Shown in pieces: positions 37,887 through 49,837 of a stretch of 64,000 nt of DNA (within the stretch, counting starts at the first letter, position 1; each line of letters begins with the position of its first letter). Origin of the DNA: Rusavskia elegans (taxonomy: Eukaryota > Ascomycota > Lecanoromycetes > Teloschistales > Teloschistaceae); the NCBI GenBank assembly GCA_011316305.1, contig SAUG01000048.1:496001-560000 (forward strand), given 5' to 3'. Under the pieces are notes generated by a model. It did no database searches, was not told where the DNA came from, and was given only the letters and a program-made list of their open reading frames with translations. A program made the translations under genes and the position numbers.

Positions 37887-38390
37887 GGCCGGATCAGATA
37901 CAAGCGAGCGCTGTCATCAACGATAATGGTATCTTCCAGTGACAACCAACAAGGAGCTGATTCGGATATTCTCGATGTCGAGCGTTGAGGGTCAAAGCAT
38001 AGGAACGACTGGATGTTGAGGTAAAGTTATCCTTTTCTGGGCAACAATTAGCTTGACGCGATCTGCATTGAGATGCAGCGCAAGGACCTCGCTAATGATC
38101 GAATAAAGTCGAAGGATTCCCAATGCAAGTTCCCAATTGAAGGATTCCCAACTGGACCCCTATCCTGCATTAGAAGGAAGCACGCTACAGAATTGGGCGA
38201 CATTACCTTAGTACGAAGAATCAAAGACGACGTCACTTCTGATTCGCTGCTCGACTTGCTTATGCAGATCAGTGATTGACATGGGAGATGCCGAAGCATA
38301 GTTTTGCACGGGAGGTTCCAATAGAGTATTCCAGCCTACACAGCCGGGAGTTGCCGCGAGGATGGACACAGCATCCTGAGGTGACTTTGT
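37887..38390. promoter_or_regulatory. Upstream region of the MFS gene
   Basis: 504 bases between the transporter start and the methyltransferase stop. Both genes face the same way, so this carries the transporter promoter and methyltransferase terminator. A short direct repeat, GAAGGATTCCCAA, occurs twice near 38130-38165. No clear TATA box. Confidence 0.4.
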
Positions 38391-39814
38391 TCACTCTTTC
38401 AGCTTCGCTTCGATTATCTGCTCGTAATCACTTCTGGTCCTCCAAATCTTGACAATCTCCAAGCCACATCGGTCCAGTAGGGATTCCCACTGCTGTTGCG
38501 TCCTTTCGATGCCGGAGCAGAACATCATCATAAGGAAGTCCATCGACGAACCGCGGATTGGCGCACCTGTCTCCGGAAGAACGTACTCATCGATGAGTAT
38601 GCGCGAGTAGCCCCTTTCCATGGACTGTACGGTATTGATCAGGATCTTTTCGCATAGAGAGTCCTGCCAGTCGTGGCAGATGTTTCGGAAGTAGTATGCA
38701 CGCGCGCCTGCAACAGTAAATGTTGATCAATGACGATCCAGGCCGTACAAAGGTAGGGACGTACCTTGGATAGGTTGCGCTGTGAAGAAGTCATACGCCA
38801 CGCACTCGACGCTTGCGGGAGGTGCCTCCCTCTTTACCTTTTCAATCACCTTGGGTAAATCCTGTAGAATCAAGCGCCCATGTACATCTGGATAGGTCTG
38901 AGCGAACGCGGCAAGCTCATGACCCCAACTGCCCCCAACGTCCACCAGCAGCACCGAGTCCTTGTCCGTCTTTGCTCCCGGACACAGCGTTTGGGCCATG
39001 GGGAAAGTCTCGAACCAGGTAGCAAGTCCCACTCTTCTGACAGCCATGTAGTCATCCAAGTATTTCCTCTGTTCCGGGGTCTTGTCAAAATATTCGAAGA
39101 AGTGCATGCCATTGTGCGCATAGCGGAAGGGGCTGAGCTCGGTATCGTTGGTAGGAAATTGGTGTACCCCGGTCTTGTGCATGTATTCGACGAGGCGGGC
39201 GCCAATGGGGAAGAAGAGGTCGAAGCTGGTGCATCGGATCAGCACAAATTTCACGCTGTGGATGGTACAAAGAAGCAGCAGGACATACTGGTGCTTCTCA
39301 CCGCCTGACAAGCCTGGCTGATTGATCAATCGAGTCATCTCGTTGGCGGTGTATGTATTCTCGCCCACTTCATCGGCGACTCCGACATAAGTGACCAGGC
39401 GCATGATGCGGGCTGCCTCCACTTCTCAGCTACCGACTTCCTCGAAAGAATCCAAGCCGACAAACCGATCAGGAGTGCATCGTATCCCGTCTCCGTAGCA
39501 AGTACAGCCCCAGACACCGATTCTCCCCACTTTTCGTCGAGAGCTGCAAAGATGCCAGCTTCCAAGGCCATTCGGACCGCGGCACTTTGCAACGGCTTCC
39601 CCATTCATGAGCAATTGCAAGAGCGAAGGATAGCGGTGCAGCGTACCTCGAAACGCATTCTCATCAAAGTCTCGGCTGGTGTTTCGGCAGCCAGGTTGAG
39701 CTTCCGGATTGATTCGAGGAAATCGACGTGGGCTTGGCCGGAGCCAGCGGAATCAGCTTGAGCTGCGTCCTGTACGTTGCGAAGGGCATCCTGGACGGCT
39801 TTGCTATGTGCCAT
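38391..39814 (-). CDS. SAM-dependent O-methyltransferase, family 2 (399 aa)
   Basis: Five exons: 39814-39647, 39595-39466, 39412-39289, 39225-38765 and 38707-38391. The four introns are 51, 53, 63 and 57 bases; the third happens to be open in frame. The spliced frame has 400 codons including stop. An N-terminal helical dimerisation part is followed by LQSAAVRMALEAGIFAAL and the winged-helix region RIMRLVTYVGVADEVG. SAM-binding motif I is LLVDVGGSWGHE (about residues 233-244), then LILQDLPKVIE. The catalytic histidine is expected in HDWQD (His about 306). This matches fungal and plant-type O-methyltransferases that methylate phenolic or polyketide hydroxyls. Cytosolic. It shares a 948-base divergent promoter with the FAD oxidase, which suggests co-expression. 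Intact. Confidence 0.9.
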
Positions 39815-40762
39815 GATTTAGGGAGCCGCCTTATGAGTTGTCTGAGAGCTTTTTGTCGGCAGACAAGCCCCACGAGGATGAGCATGTTGAGGCCACATGG
39901 GCTGGTGATCGACTGGCTTGCAAACGAGCCTCGGAAGTCCCATAGTGCCACAAGGTGTGAACCTCCAACAAACCTCAAATACCCACTAAGATCCAGTCAA
40001 TTGTGGGGCCCCCGTTTTGGTGTGGTTTGAGAGTCTTTCACAAGGTAATTCAGGGAGCCTGTATAGTATGGAACGAAGGAACGATAGATAGCGTGAGACT
40101 GAGGACCAGCATGCTTTTGCCTATTATACGCGGTGGTCCTGGCGCCTCCAGGTAGTCCGGGCGACCGTAGGCTACGGGCGGCTTTTAGCGCGTGGGTGAG
40201 GACTATCCACCGCATGTATCTTAGGTAAGCCCCCGCCACCACTCAGGTTTCAACGACATCAGACCTTCTTATCTGATTTAGGGGCTGCATGTTGGCCCAG
40301 ATATTCGTAGGTATCAAGCAACTAATACCCATGACAGACATCTTACCCAAGGCACTCTCCCTCAGAGGTATATATCAGCGGAGCACAGGTGGTACGACAG
40401 CACTTTCCACGTAACTGTTGCAAGTTCTGGTGCTCACCATCTCTTCTGCTCATTCGTACGAGGAGACCAATCCGATCTCACAGCCTCATGAATCAAACTA
40501 CCGTGTTTCACAAGGCATCGATCGCGATTGAGACCATCTACTTCCAACACCTCGGCCCTTCATCATTACCACTAACACCATTCTCAGATAACATCACCGA
40601 ATGGAGTTTGTGCCACAAACAGTATCCGTCAAAAAACAATCCAAGCTGTTCTCCTTGACTTTTCCTACAGCCAATCCAAACCTCACCTCCGTCCGATGAT
40701 CAATCGTCAAAGAACTTCGTCTGCTGCCACCGAAGTATGCAAGACCTGCCTGATCCACCATC
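39815..40762. promoter_or_regulatory. Divergent promoter between O-methyltransferase and FAD oxidase
   Basis: 948 bases separate two start codons pointing away from each other, a usual arrangement for co-regulated cluster genes. A TATA-like GGTATATATC lies at about 40368. GC-rich CGG and CCG triplets around 40130-40190 (for example GTCCGGGCGACCG) could bind a Zn2Cys6 activator, but no symmetric site is certain. No coding frame of interest. Confidence 0.45.
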
Positions 40763-42530
40763 ATGGACGCATGGTGGGGAAATGCACTGGTTGCGGGGAT
40801 TGTTGTCATTGCTCTATCCATGATTATTCATCGGATTCAGAACTCGCAACCTCAACTCAACTACGCCGATTTCATCAGCGCCGAGCGAAGTGGAGTCAGC
40901 TTAGCCCTGGCTCTGGCGCTACCCGACAGCGTCTTCTTTGGCCTACACCCCGTTTTTGACGAGTCCATCCGCTCTTACTGGGCGGTACAAGAGCGCGACA
41001 TCGTACCGCGATGTATCGTCCGACCGCGTAGCGCTGAAGAAGTAGCCACCGCTGTTGCAATCCTCAAGCGCGACTACGATAGCTGCAATCGCCAGGATGG
41101 TGTGCCCTCGCTGTTCGCCGTGCGTAGCGGCGGCCATTCCCCCATTCCAGGTGCCGCAAACATCGATGGCGGAGTTGTCATAGATCTCCAGCTGCTCAAT
41201 GAGGTTATTCCGTCGGAGGATGGCTCTTGTGTGGTCATTGGTACTGGTGCGCGGTGGTTGGATGTATCTATGATCCTGGACCGAAATGGCCTTGCTGTTG
41301 CTGGAGGCCGGAATTCTGAAGTCGGCGTAGGTGGCTTGACGCTCGGAGGTAAGTACGCTGTGTTCTTTCATACTTTTGTAGATGCGAAGAAGTGGCTAGG
41401 ACATACTGGCGTCTGGCAACAAGCTCAACCCCAGAAACCCCTTACTCGCCCCCTTCAAAGCTGGGAGGTAACTGTTTTCCAGGTGGCCTATCCTTTTTCT
41501 CGCCACGCGCTGGCTTCGTGTGCAATAACATCCTTAGCTACGAAATCGTACTCGCCAACGGCACCAGAGCCACCGCGTCCGAGAAGACCAACCCCAGGCT
41601 GTGGCGTGCGCTCAAAGGCGGTTCCAATAATTTCGGTATTGTTACAAGCTTCGTTGCACGCAGCTTTCCATCAACGGAGGTTTGGAGCGGGTTCCTTTAT
41701 ATGAGTGCCTCGAAAGCGAGCCAGGTAATTCCAGCCTTTTATAATTTTGCTCAAGCCAAGGCCGGGGAATATGATGAGTACGCTGCAGGTCCACTAGTGT
41801 GCTTTTCGTACGTGCAGAAGCTCGGAATCCAGCTTATCGCAACACACCTTGTGTATACCAAGCCGGTGCCGTGGCCATCATGTTGGGCCGGCTTTAAAGC
41901 TATAGGGAGACTGTGGAGCACAGTCAGAGTACGCTCTCTTACCAGTGCAACGAAAGAACTGGCGAGGTCCAGTCCCGCTGGGCTGCGGTGCGTGTCTCCC
42001 GCGACTTCCTTAAAATGGTACTTCCATCTGACCTGCGATCCAGACAGAAGTTTATTACCACGACGGTGAAGAATGACCTCGCCACGCTTATGGAAATATA
42101 TGCAGCCTACAAAGGGGGCGCCAAAGTCATGCGTAAAGTTAGGCAGATGACCTGGACGCTAGTCCTGCAGCCGCTTCTTCCTGCGATGGCAAAGAAGGGT
42201 CAGCCCAATGTACTAGGTTTGGGCACGCGTACGGAATCCCTCGTTATCGTCCTATTTACAGCTGTATGGAAAGACACTGCAGACGACGGGCTAGTGGACC
42301 GGACCACGCGAAGTATCATTGGTAGCATCGATCACTATGCAGCATCCCAGGGCACAGCCGACCCGTACCGGTATCTGAACAATTGCGACAGTTGGCAGAG
42401 TCCCTTCGATGGGTATGGTGCAGATAACAAGCGCTTCCTACAGGAAGCGAGCCGGGAGTACGACCCAGACGGCCTTTTTCAACGGGCCTGCGTGGGGGGA
42501 TTCAAGCTTGACACGAATGAGCCTCATTGA
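40763..42530 (+). CDS. Berberine-bridge-type FAD-linked oxidoreductase (525 aa)
   Basis: Three exons: 40763-41348, 41483-41987 and 42044-42530. Introns are 134 and 56 bases, canonical, and the frame is kept (526 codons with stop). A hydrophobic segment at residues about 6-22 (NALVAGIVVIALSMII) is a signal anchor. The FAD-binding PCMH domain covers about 75-260: RPRSAEEVATAV, RSGGHS with His125 as the expected covalent FAD histidine, GGVVIDLQLLNEV, VGGLTLGGG across the first splice, and ALKGGSNNFGIVT. The C-terminal BBE module is seen as YLNNCDSWQSP and YDPDGLFQR. No second covalent cysteine site was identified. Such enzymes oxidise alcohols or form rings in fungal metabolite pathways. Divergent from the O-methyltransferase. 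Intact. Confidence 0.92.
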
Positions 42531-44879
42531 TGAGCAGTGATACTTCGTCGTCATTTTGCTGCAATCCCCATTCATGGACGAAGAATCAGGAGATATATTG
42601 ACAAATATCTCTTGATAGATATCTTCTGGTTTGGCCTTTTCACTTTAGGTCCGATATCTCACTGGGCTCTCGGTTACCTTCCCCGTTTCCCAACGGTTTG
42701 AACTTTCCCAATTGCTACCTATCCGGCCCAGGTTTCATGGTATCGGGTATTGAAAGATTCGTAAGCTCGATTCTCGTTAAAAGAGGCTGGGTTCAGTCAA
42801 AGTGTGTCATATAAGTACAGGCTTTGTTTTATGTCCTCTGCGCATTGGGAGTCGTGATCTAACACGGTTCCCCACAAGTCCCATGACTAAGTTCCCTTGT
42901 AGGATTTGCCCTTTACAGAACAATCAAGTACATGAGCCCTGGTAGAGCATACAGTCTACGCATCCTGCATCCTCGCTCGCAGTCCTATCAATCACACAAG
43001 ATCAGGCACCCTCGTCTGTTGCTTCGCATCCAACGTCCGCTCACTCGCGTTTCCGCTAGACTCTACCAACCACTCTCTATGTGCGGAACTCATCTCGAAA
43101 GTCTGTTCAACATGTATCTCCGAATCCGCAACATCCGCATACCTCACATACGCGTTCGGAGGAGGTTGCACGAATCTGATATCGGTAGAATGAGCGGTAT
43201 CTGCCAGTTGCGACATTTTGATAGGTTGGTATGATGGGCTATGGCGTTTGTACTGGTAGGTTCTGCTTGAAGGAAAGTATTTCGTTCGGTGAGCATGGGC
43301 ATGCAGGTGTTGTAGACGGGTTTCGGAACCGAGGACGATGATAAGGAAGGTTCCGTGCTGTGGGAGCTGGACGAAAGTCATGAGTAGGTCCGTATGTTTT
43401 GGGATCTAAAGGCGAAGACTTACGATACCCAGGCATAGAGGTTGAATGTCCCCGCCGCGAAGATGTCAGCTCCGGAAGGTATGAAGCCCTGATGGCGCCG
43501 CTGATGGCCGTCCTGTCGAAAGGACTAAGTGTGGGACATAGCCATGAGAAGTGGAAAGCAGGCCATTGGACTGCTCGATTGGCACGAAAAGGTATGGTAC
43601 TGCAAGCGTAACAGAAAATTTACACAGAAGAAAACGAATCCCAACTCTCTGGAGCGCTCCATGTTCAAGTTCGAAACTAGTGTGATGGGCAATGACGCCA
43701 GGAAGAGATCATTGAGTGCGGACCAACCTGTTCACAAAGCTCAATGGCATCGAATCGCAAGAGTATTACCAACCAACAAGCCGATGTCCGACTGGACGAC
43801 GGGATTCTAAAAGTCGGCATGCTCCCAGAGTGCTCGGGGGTCAAGAACGCGATTCATGAGCTTCACCTGATTCCAGCGGAGCCTTTGCAGCGGATTGGCG
43901 CACCGCCTCAGGGCTGCCCGTTTCTACTGCTCGATGCCGTTTTTGGTCTACTGAGCACCCTACCCTACAGCAAACGCATCACCCTTTACCCCCAAGCGAT
44001 TCTTGGGCACGGTGTTCTATCATGGGCTTTCCGGACTTTGAATTGGATTCCTTCACCCCATCGATAACAGCAAAGCAATGTTGTGCCTGTACACGTCGAA
44101 CTTAACATCTGGCCTATCGGCTGTGATACTATTCGATCCCCCCCAAGATCTCCACTCGGACTAAAAGCTCAGCGGCGTCAAGTCCATCACCATTCTCTAG
44201 GAAGACCAGGCAAAACCTCTCCTGACCAAGCTCGCTCTGTCGCAGATGGTCTCCCTCGCCGACTGTGGACGGACCATTGAGGCTAATGGTTGGTACCACT
44301 GCGGTACCTGAATCGATGATCCTGAAGGTCGATCTGAAGAAGCCGGACAGCCGAAGGGCTCTTGCCATGGCGCTTGAGGTCAAAAGTTAGGTATCCACGG
44401 ATTGAGTGCTCTATTCGTGTAGCGTACAGCGCATGGTATCGATACTGCTATTGCTCGTCTCCTGCCTGTAAGTCCGAGTAATCACTTATCTGTCATTAGA
44501 GGCTGGATTCCTGTTGGCGCGTGCAGTCGTGCTTGCTTATTCTGCCCGGTAAATACTTCCTTGTGTCAAGACAGGAGCTCGCGATGTGTTCGGCACTTCA
44601 AGAGTCCCGGCTGTGATAGCGCAAATGTTACAAGGACAGCCGCGAGTTGATCAAGTGGCTGCAAAGTTACGTCAGCCTTGCACGATTTTTCCATGATCGA
44701 CATTATTGATATCATTGATACCGAAGAGGGGGTAATGCACGTAATGGAAGGGAGTCTATGATGCACTCGGAGTCGGAGCTCATTCCTCGTCCGCTTGCCA
44801 ATCTCTTACCTGAGCTTCCTTCGTATGGCAACCGTTCCTTTCCATCTTACTCACTGATATCCAGCAGACATTTTCAGAG
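42531..44879. other. Long intergenic region with decayed coding fragments
   Basis: 2.35 kb between the oxidase and the NRPS-like gene. Besides the small minus-strand frame at 42992-43216, a plus-strand frame around 43743-44067 and a plus-strand segment ending near 44390 (MILKVDLKKPDSRRALAMAL) look weakly coding but lack starts or splice sites that I can join. Either a gene was lost here or a small multi-exon gene escapes me. Confidence 0.4.
42992..43216 (-). CDS. Small hypothetical protein (74 aa) or first exon
   Basis: The ATG at 43216 has a strong fungal start context (ATCAAAATGTCG). The 74-codon frame is polar (DTAHSTDIRFVQPPPNAYV) and ends in TGA. Codon use is normal. It may continue through an intron beginning at a GT just before the stop. 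No family recognised, and the gene status is uncertain. Confidence 0.3.
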   Translation of the reverse strand: MSQLADTAHSTDIRFVQPPPNAYVRYADVADSEIHVEQTFEMSSAHREWLVESSGNASERTLDAKQQTRVPDLV

Positions 44880-47800
44880 ATGGATGCTGACTCGCGCCTT
44901 GCCCAACATCCAGAAAAGTTGGGACGGAGACTCCTGCCAACCCTGATCGATCATATCGCTGCCATCGATCCCACCAGGCCTTTTGTATCTCTCACCAAGT
45001 CGACTGACATACATCAAGGCTTCCGGGACGTCGATTATGCTACATTTGCTGCAGCAATCAATCGCTGCGCCTACTGGCTTGATGATGAACTCGGTCGACC
45101 GCGATATGAATTCGAGAAGATTGCCTACATGGGGCCTTCGGATCTCCGCTATGTCATTTTCATCCTTGCAGCCGTCAAGGCTGGATTCGTCGTACGTTGT
45201 CCGTCCAGAAATCACCGTTGCTATTGCGTGTCTTGATTCTCCCTTCTAGGCTTTTCTACCATCGCCCAGAAACAGCTTACAAGATCACTCCTCCCTTCTG
45301 ACAGCCGCCGATTGCCATACAATCGTGGCCCCAGAAAGTCGGATGCCCATCGTCGACAGCCTGATTGCCGCGAGATCAATGAAGAACGCTACCATCCCTG
45401 CAGTCGACTGGTTCCTAAAACCAGCCGAGAACGAAGTCAAACCGTACCCATACTCCAAGACCTTTGAACAAGCCAAGTCGGAGCCATTCGTCACCTTGCA
45501 CACATCAGGATCGACTGGACCACCGAAGCTCGTCGTCAGTAGCCATGGATCATTCGCAACCCTGGATGCATTTCTGGCAATCCCTTCGCTAGGCGGCCGA
45601 CCAGTGAATGCTAATTGTCTCATCGGAAAGAGGATGTTCTCGCCCTTCCCTCTGTTCCATAGTGCTGCCTTGGGCATCATCCTGGCCTGCAACATTTATG
45701 CCGGAATGACAATCATTCTGCCCCCTCCGGTGCCTTTGACCACCGGCTTATGTGACTTGATCCATACTCACGCATCCTTGGATGGGACATGTTTACCACC
45801 TTCCGTGCTTGTTGATATCACCCACAACCCAGACTACATGGACAGGCTTCGCAAACTTGACTTCGTCTGCTATGGTGGTGGTCCCTTGCCGAAAGGAGTG
45901 GGGGATAGGATCGCAGCAAGCGGCAAACCACCGCTCAATTACTTCGCCTCTACCGAGACAAACCTCCTGCCTACGGAGGTCCACGATGCCGAGGATTGGG
46001 AATACGTTAAGTACTCTCCCTTCCTTGGACATGAATTCAGAGAGGTTGGTGATGGGCTAGCCGAACTTGTCATCGTTCGTGATCAATCATTGGGTCTGTT
46101 CCAAGCGGTGTTCAGCAGTTTTCCCCATCTTCAAGAATACGCAATGAAGGATATCTACGAACCGCATCCGACAAAGTCAGATCTATGGCGGTTCACTGGG
46201 AGATCAGACGATATCATCGTCTTCTCGAATGGAGAGAAATGCAACCCTTTGGTCATGGAAGGCATCATAATGGATCATCCAGCCGTCAAATCTGCCTTGG
46301 TCACTGGTCAAGGGAGGTTCCAGACAGCTTTGCTCGTGGAACCCGCCGCTACCTCAACCGCCTCTGCGGGTTCCCTTGTTGATGAAATATGGCCAACGGT
46401 TCAGAAAGCTAACCGTCAGTGCGCCACACAAGGAAAGATTGCCAAAGATTTCATTTTAGTCACTCATCCCGAAAAGCCAATGCTTCGGGCCAGCAAAGGG
46501 ACAGTGCAAAGGAAATCCACGCTTCAGCTTTACGAAACCGAACTTGAGACTCTCTACGTTGCGGACGCTTCTGTAGCCACTGTTGGTCACGGTCTTGATT
46601 TGGATCTTAACGATCGTGCACAGCTTACAGGGACACTGAGAACATTGATATCTGATAGTCTCAATGAAGAGCACATGGACGATCACCAGAATCTATTCCA
46701 GGTTGGATTGGATTCGCTGCAGGTGCTTTCCCTGACGAAGAAGATCAATGGTCTTCTGCGAAAACATGACAAGAGCATCACGACCGCAACGATATTTGAT
46801 AGTGTCAGCATTTCAAATCTTGCTGATGCTTTAGAGCAGCTTGGACTTGGCAATGAAGTATCTGGTGAAAAGCTGTCCGAGGCCTCCGAACAGTATAGGG
46901 AAATGGATATGCTCCTCGAGCGGTATACGCCGCATCTCGACAGCCGTCTTAAAAGGGAAACAAGGGTCGTCGTCTTAACTGGCTCCACAGGGTCGCTCGG
47001 ATCCTATCTTCTAGATAACCTGATCGCCGATCATACCGTCAGCAAAATCTACTGTCTGAATCGCAGCCCCGAAAGCTCACACCGACAAGAAGGTTCGCAA
47101 AAACATAAAGGTCTTTCCACACACTTCCAAAAAGTCCGGTTCTTACAGTGGAATCCTTCCAAGTCTTACTTTGGCCTCGATCAGAGAACCGAGTATGAGC
47201 CTCTCCTGGAAGAGACTACAGATGTTGTTCATAACGCCTGGGAGGTCAACTTCAACCTTTCCCTGCAGTCCTTCTAATCGCACCTCTCGGGCGTGCAAAA
47301 GCTCATCGAATTCTCCCAGAGATCAGTGAATAGGGCTCATATCTTCTTCATATCCACCGTCGGCACGGTCCTCGATTATAAATCCGACCAGCCACAAATT
47401 CCAGAAACGCTGATGACGCACTGGAGCAGCGCCCAGGCATCGGGCTACCCGCAGTCCAAGCTCATTGCCGAGAGACTGTTAGCTAACGCATCAGAGGTCT
47501 ACCATGTACCCGTAACGATCTGTCGAATTGGTCAGATCGCAGGGCCGACGAGAAGGGAGGGTATGTGGCCCAAGCGTGAGTGGTTGCCCTCTCTGATGGA
47601 GAGTGCGAGGTACCTCCGCTTGATACCGGAGTCGCTAGGTCCGCTAGATATAGTGGATTGGGTCCCCGTGGATCTCGCAGCGGACATCGTTGGGGAATTG
47701 TTGTCGTCGTCGGATGGACAGGCAAGTCCGTCACATGCTGGGACAGACGACGCAGGGGATCGGCAAGAGCAAAAGGTTACGAGACCAAAGATTTTCCATA

Positions 47801-48123
47801 TCGTTAATCCCCGTCGAACCACGTGGCCGGACATTCTCCCCGCTATCATCCAGCATCCGCCTGCGGAGATCCGAAGCACGGACTACACTACCTGGCTTAC
47901 TGCGCTTCGCCAAAGTCTGGACGATGACTCGAAGAATATCGACGATAATCCAGCACTCAAGCTCCTCCCATTTTTCGAAAATATTGAGAGGCAGATGAAG
48001 AGTGGGAAGGGGGAAGTGATACTAAGCACTCGATGCTCGGAAGCCATGAGTCAGACCATGAGAAATTTGCAGCCCGTAGGCAGTGGGTGGATGGAGAATT
48101 GGTTGAGGCAGTGGAGAAGTTGA
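44880..48123 (+). CDS. NRPS-like enzyme, adenylation-thiolation-reductase, with an in-frame TAA
   Basis: Exon 1 is 44880-45191, intron 45192-45249 (58 bases, TTCTAG acceptor), exon 2 is 45250-48123. The frame would encode about 1061 residues but for a TAA at 47275-47277 (codon 780). The adenylation domain covers about 20-520: TLHTSGSTGPPK (P-loop), NYFASTETN and WRFTGRSDDIIVFSNGEK. The thiolation domain has LFQVGLDSLQ with the phosphopantetheine serine near 593. A thioester-reductase Rossmann domain starts about 675 (VVVLTGSTGSLGSYLL), with SGYPQSKLIAE (Tyr/Lys pair) near 835. Such enzymes activate a carboxylic acid, load it on the carrier and release it reductively as an aldehyde or alcohol. 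The stop falls inside the conserved reductase motif after NFNLSLQSF, and coding clearly resumes after it (SHLSGVQKLIEFS). Truncation would remove most of the reductase. Likely the core enzyme of the cluster. Confidence 0.9.
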
Positions 48124-48532
48124 TTCGATATCCTTGTAGCCGGATTGGCTTAGGTTAAAGTATTACAGGGTCTGCAGTTGCTTGCATGACGGCACATATT
48201 GATATGGAAAAATAGTAATTCCTAGAGGGTCCCGCAATCATTACCATGATAGTTACTTACTTACTAGGCTTCTTAGATTCTGACGAAAGCTTTGACCAGG
48301 TCTGTGCTCGGTTAGATGATATCGGATCTATCTGCGAAGTATTTGTGCCGATGACCGCTGTGGTGATTTCCTAAAACCGAGTATAGCGTTGTTTCTAGCC
48401 CCCCTCCCCCCCGGGCAGTGTGTCTCTCTTCTTCTCTTTATTCCATTCGACAACTGTTCAAGGTTCCCATCGCGTCCGTGACTACCTTCCAAAAGAGTAC
48501 TTTACAAATTCCCCACGCAAACTAACCATACT
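48124..48532. terminator. Convergent intergenic region
   Basis: 409 bases between the stop of the NRPS-like gene and the stop of the minus-strand secreted-protein gene, so it holds both polyadenylation regions. A run of C and T (CCCCCCTCCCCCCCGGG-like) lies near 48400. No gene. Confidence 0.5.
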
Positions 48533-49837
48533 TCATGGTCGATCCAGACCCTCGGTACCCGATCCTACCTCAACAAACAGCTGTCGATTCCGCCCTATAT
48601 TTCACTCATCAGTACAAAGGACCCACAACAAAGCTCCCATCATCGTCATTATCATCTCAAAGGTACGTACCTCTCAGAAACGCCGTCCCGGAATATCCAG
48701 CCCTCACACACATCCCGTTCAAAGCCACCACCGCTTCCCAAATCTCATAAAACGACGAGACGTCCGTTAACCCCGTCGTCAAGACAACAGCCACGCATTG
48801 TCCACTCGCTAGATTGACCTTGGCGTTAGTCATACATATACATCTTCCCTTTTGAGCAAACACTCCGAATACGATCTCACGAAAGAGGTTGAAGGAAGAA
48901 TGGTAACTTACGTTCAACAATATACCTCGGAAGCTTCACATACGCCTGGGGATCATCCGATTTTCCAAACGTCCTCGGCGCAACGGAACTCGTCATCGTT
49001 TGCGCGAGAAAGGTGCAGCTTGCTAGAGGCGGAGCTGGTTCGCCGGGGTGACATTGGACGAGGGGGACGTAGGAGGTTAGGATTAGGCCCATTGTGCCGG
49101 AATATCCTGTCGGTTTCAAGTCAATGGACACGCGAAGTTTCCTACCAGACAGAAGAACAGAAAAACCTATAGGGCTAAAGGGGTAGTTGTGGTAGGCAGT
49201 AAGTAAAGTACATACCAACATTCATAGCGATACCTCCAACCCCAGTAGGCGCCACGCATCGACGCACCAAATTCGAAGCCGCACGCCCCAACTCCGCATA
49301 CGAAGCCGTTGTCTCGGTGTAATAATCTTGCAGCACGATATCGATCGTGCATTGTCCATCGGCTAGATAGATAGACGTCTTCGTCATTCCCATGTGCACC
49401 ACACCACTTTCGAAAGAGCAATAAGCAACTCTTGGGACAAAATAAACAAACTTACAGCTAATAAATCGAAAAGGCAAATGCACGTTCCCATTCCGTCCGC
49501 TCTCGACATACCGGCCGAATTTCCTCATTCGCCCGTCGTCGCTGGGGATTTGGTTCGCGGCGTCCCGGCAGCTTTGGAGGTTGAGACCGGTTCGGTAGCG
49601 GGAGCCGGAGCAGCTGATGAGAGGGATGTCGTTGTTGAGAGGAGATCTGTGATTGTTGCTGGGGCTGATGGCTGAGAGGGTGGGTATTGTATTGTTGGGG
49701 CTTTGTTGGTCTCTTTAGCATTTTTTTATATTGCGGTGGAGGTATGGAGAGACGAACATTGGTTGCGGCGGCAATGCGGCAGCGAAGGAGAAAAGCAAGG
49801 ACGTGAGGCGTAGCGTTATAGCAAGTTTTGATTTCAT
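48533..49837 (-). pseudogene. Secreted two-domain protein, internal TAA at codon 41
   Basis: Five exons fit: 49837-49456, 49362-49216, 49106-48912, 48808-48671 and 48594-48533. All introns interrupt codons after the first base, and the sum is 308 codons. The start MKSKLAITLR is followed by a hydrophobic core (LTSLLFSFAAAL), a clear signal peptide. The mature part has LISCSGSRYRTGL with spaced cysteines, LPFRFISSDGQCTIDIV, and later YIVEPSGQCVAVVLTTGL. The GYSGT motif occurs twice, so two related modules are present. The pattern resembles fungal small secreted cysteine-containing proteins of unknown function. A TAA at 49717-49715 (codon 41) stops the frame right after the signal region, while the same frame continues correctly. 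No in-phase intron removes it. Broken, or in need of readthrough. Confidence 0.65.

Noticed and set aside
47245..47301. A 57-base in-phase intron that would remove the TAA of the NRPS-like gene
   Set aside because: The ends would be GTCAAC..AAAAG with a CTAAT branch-like site, but it would delete the conserved reductase motif around NFNLSLQSF and use a weak donor. A nonsense codon is the simpler reading, though RNA could overturn this.
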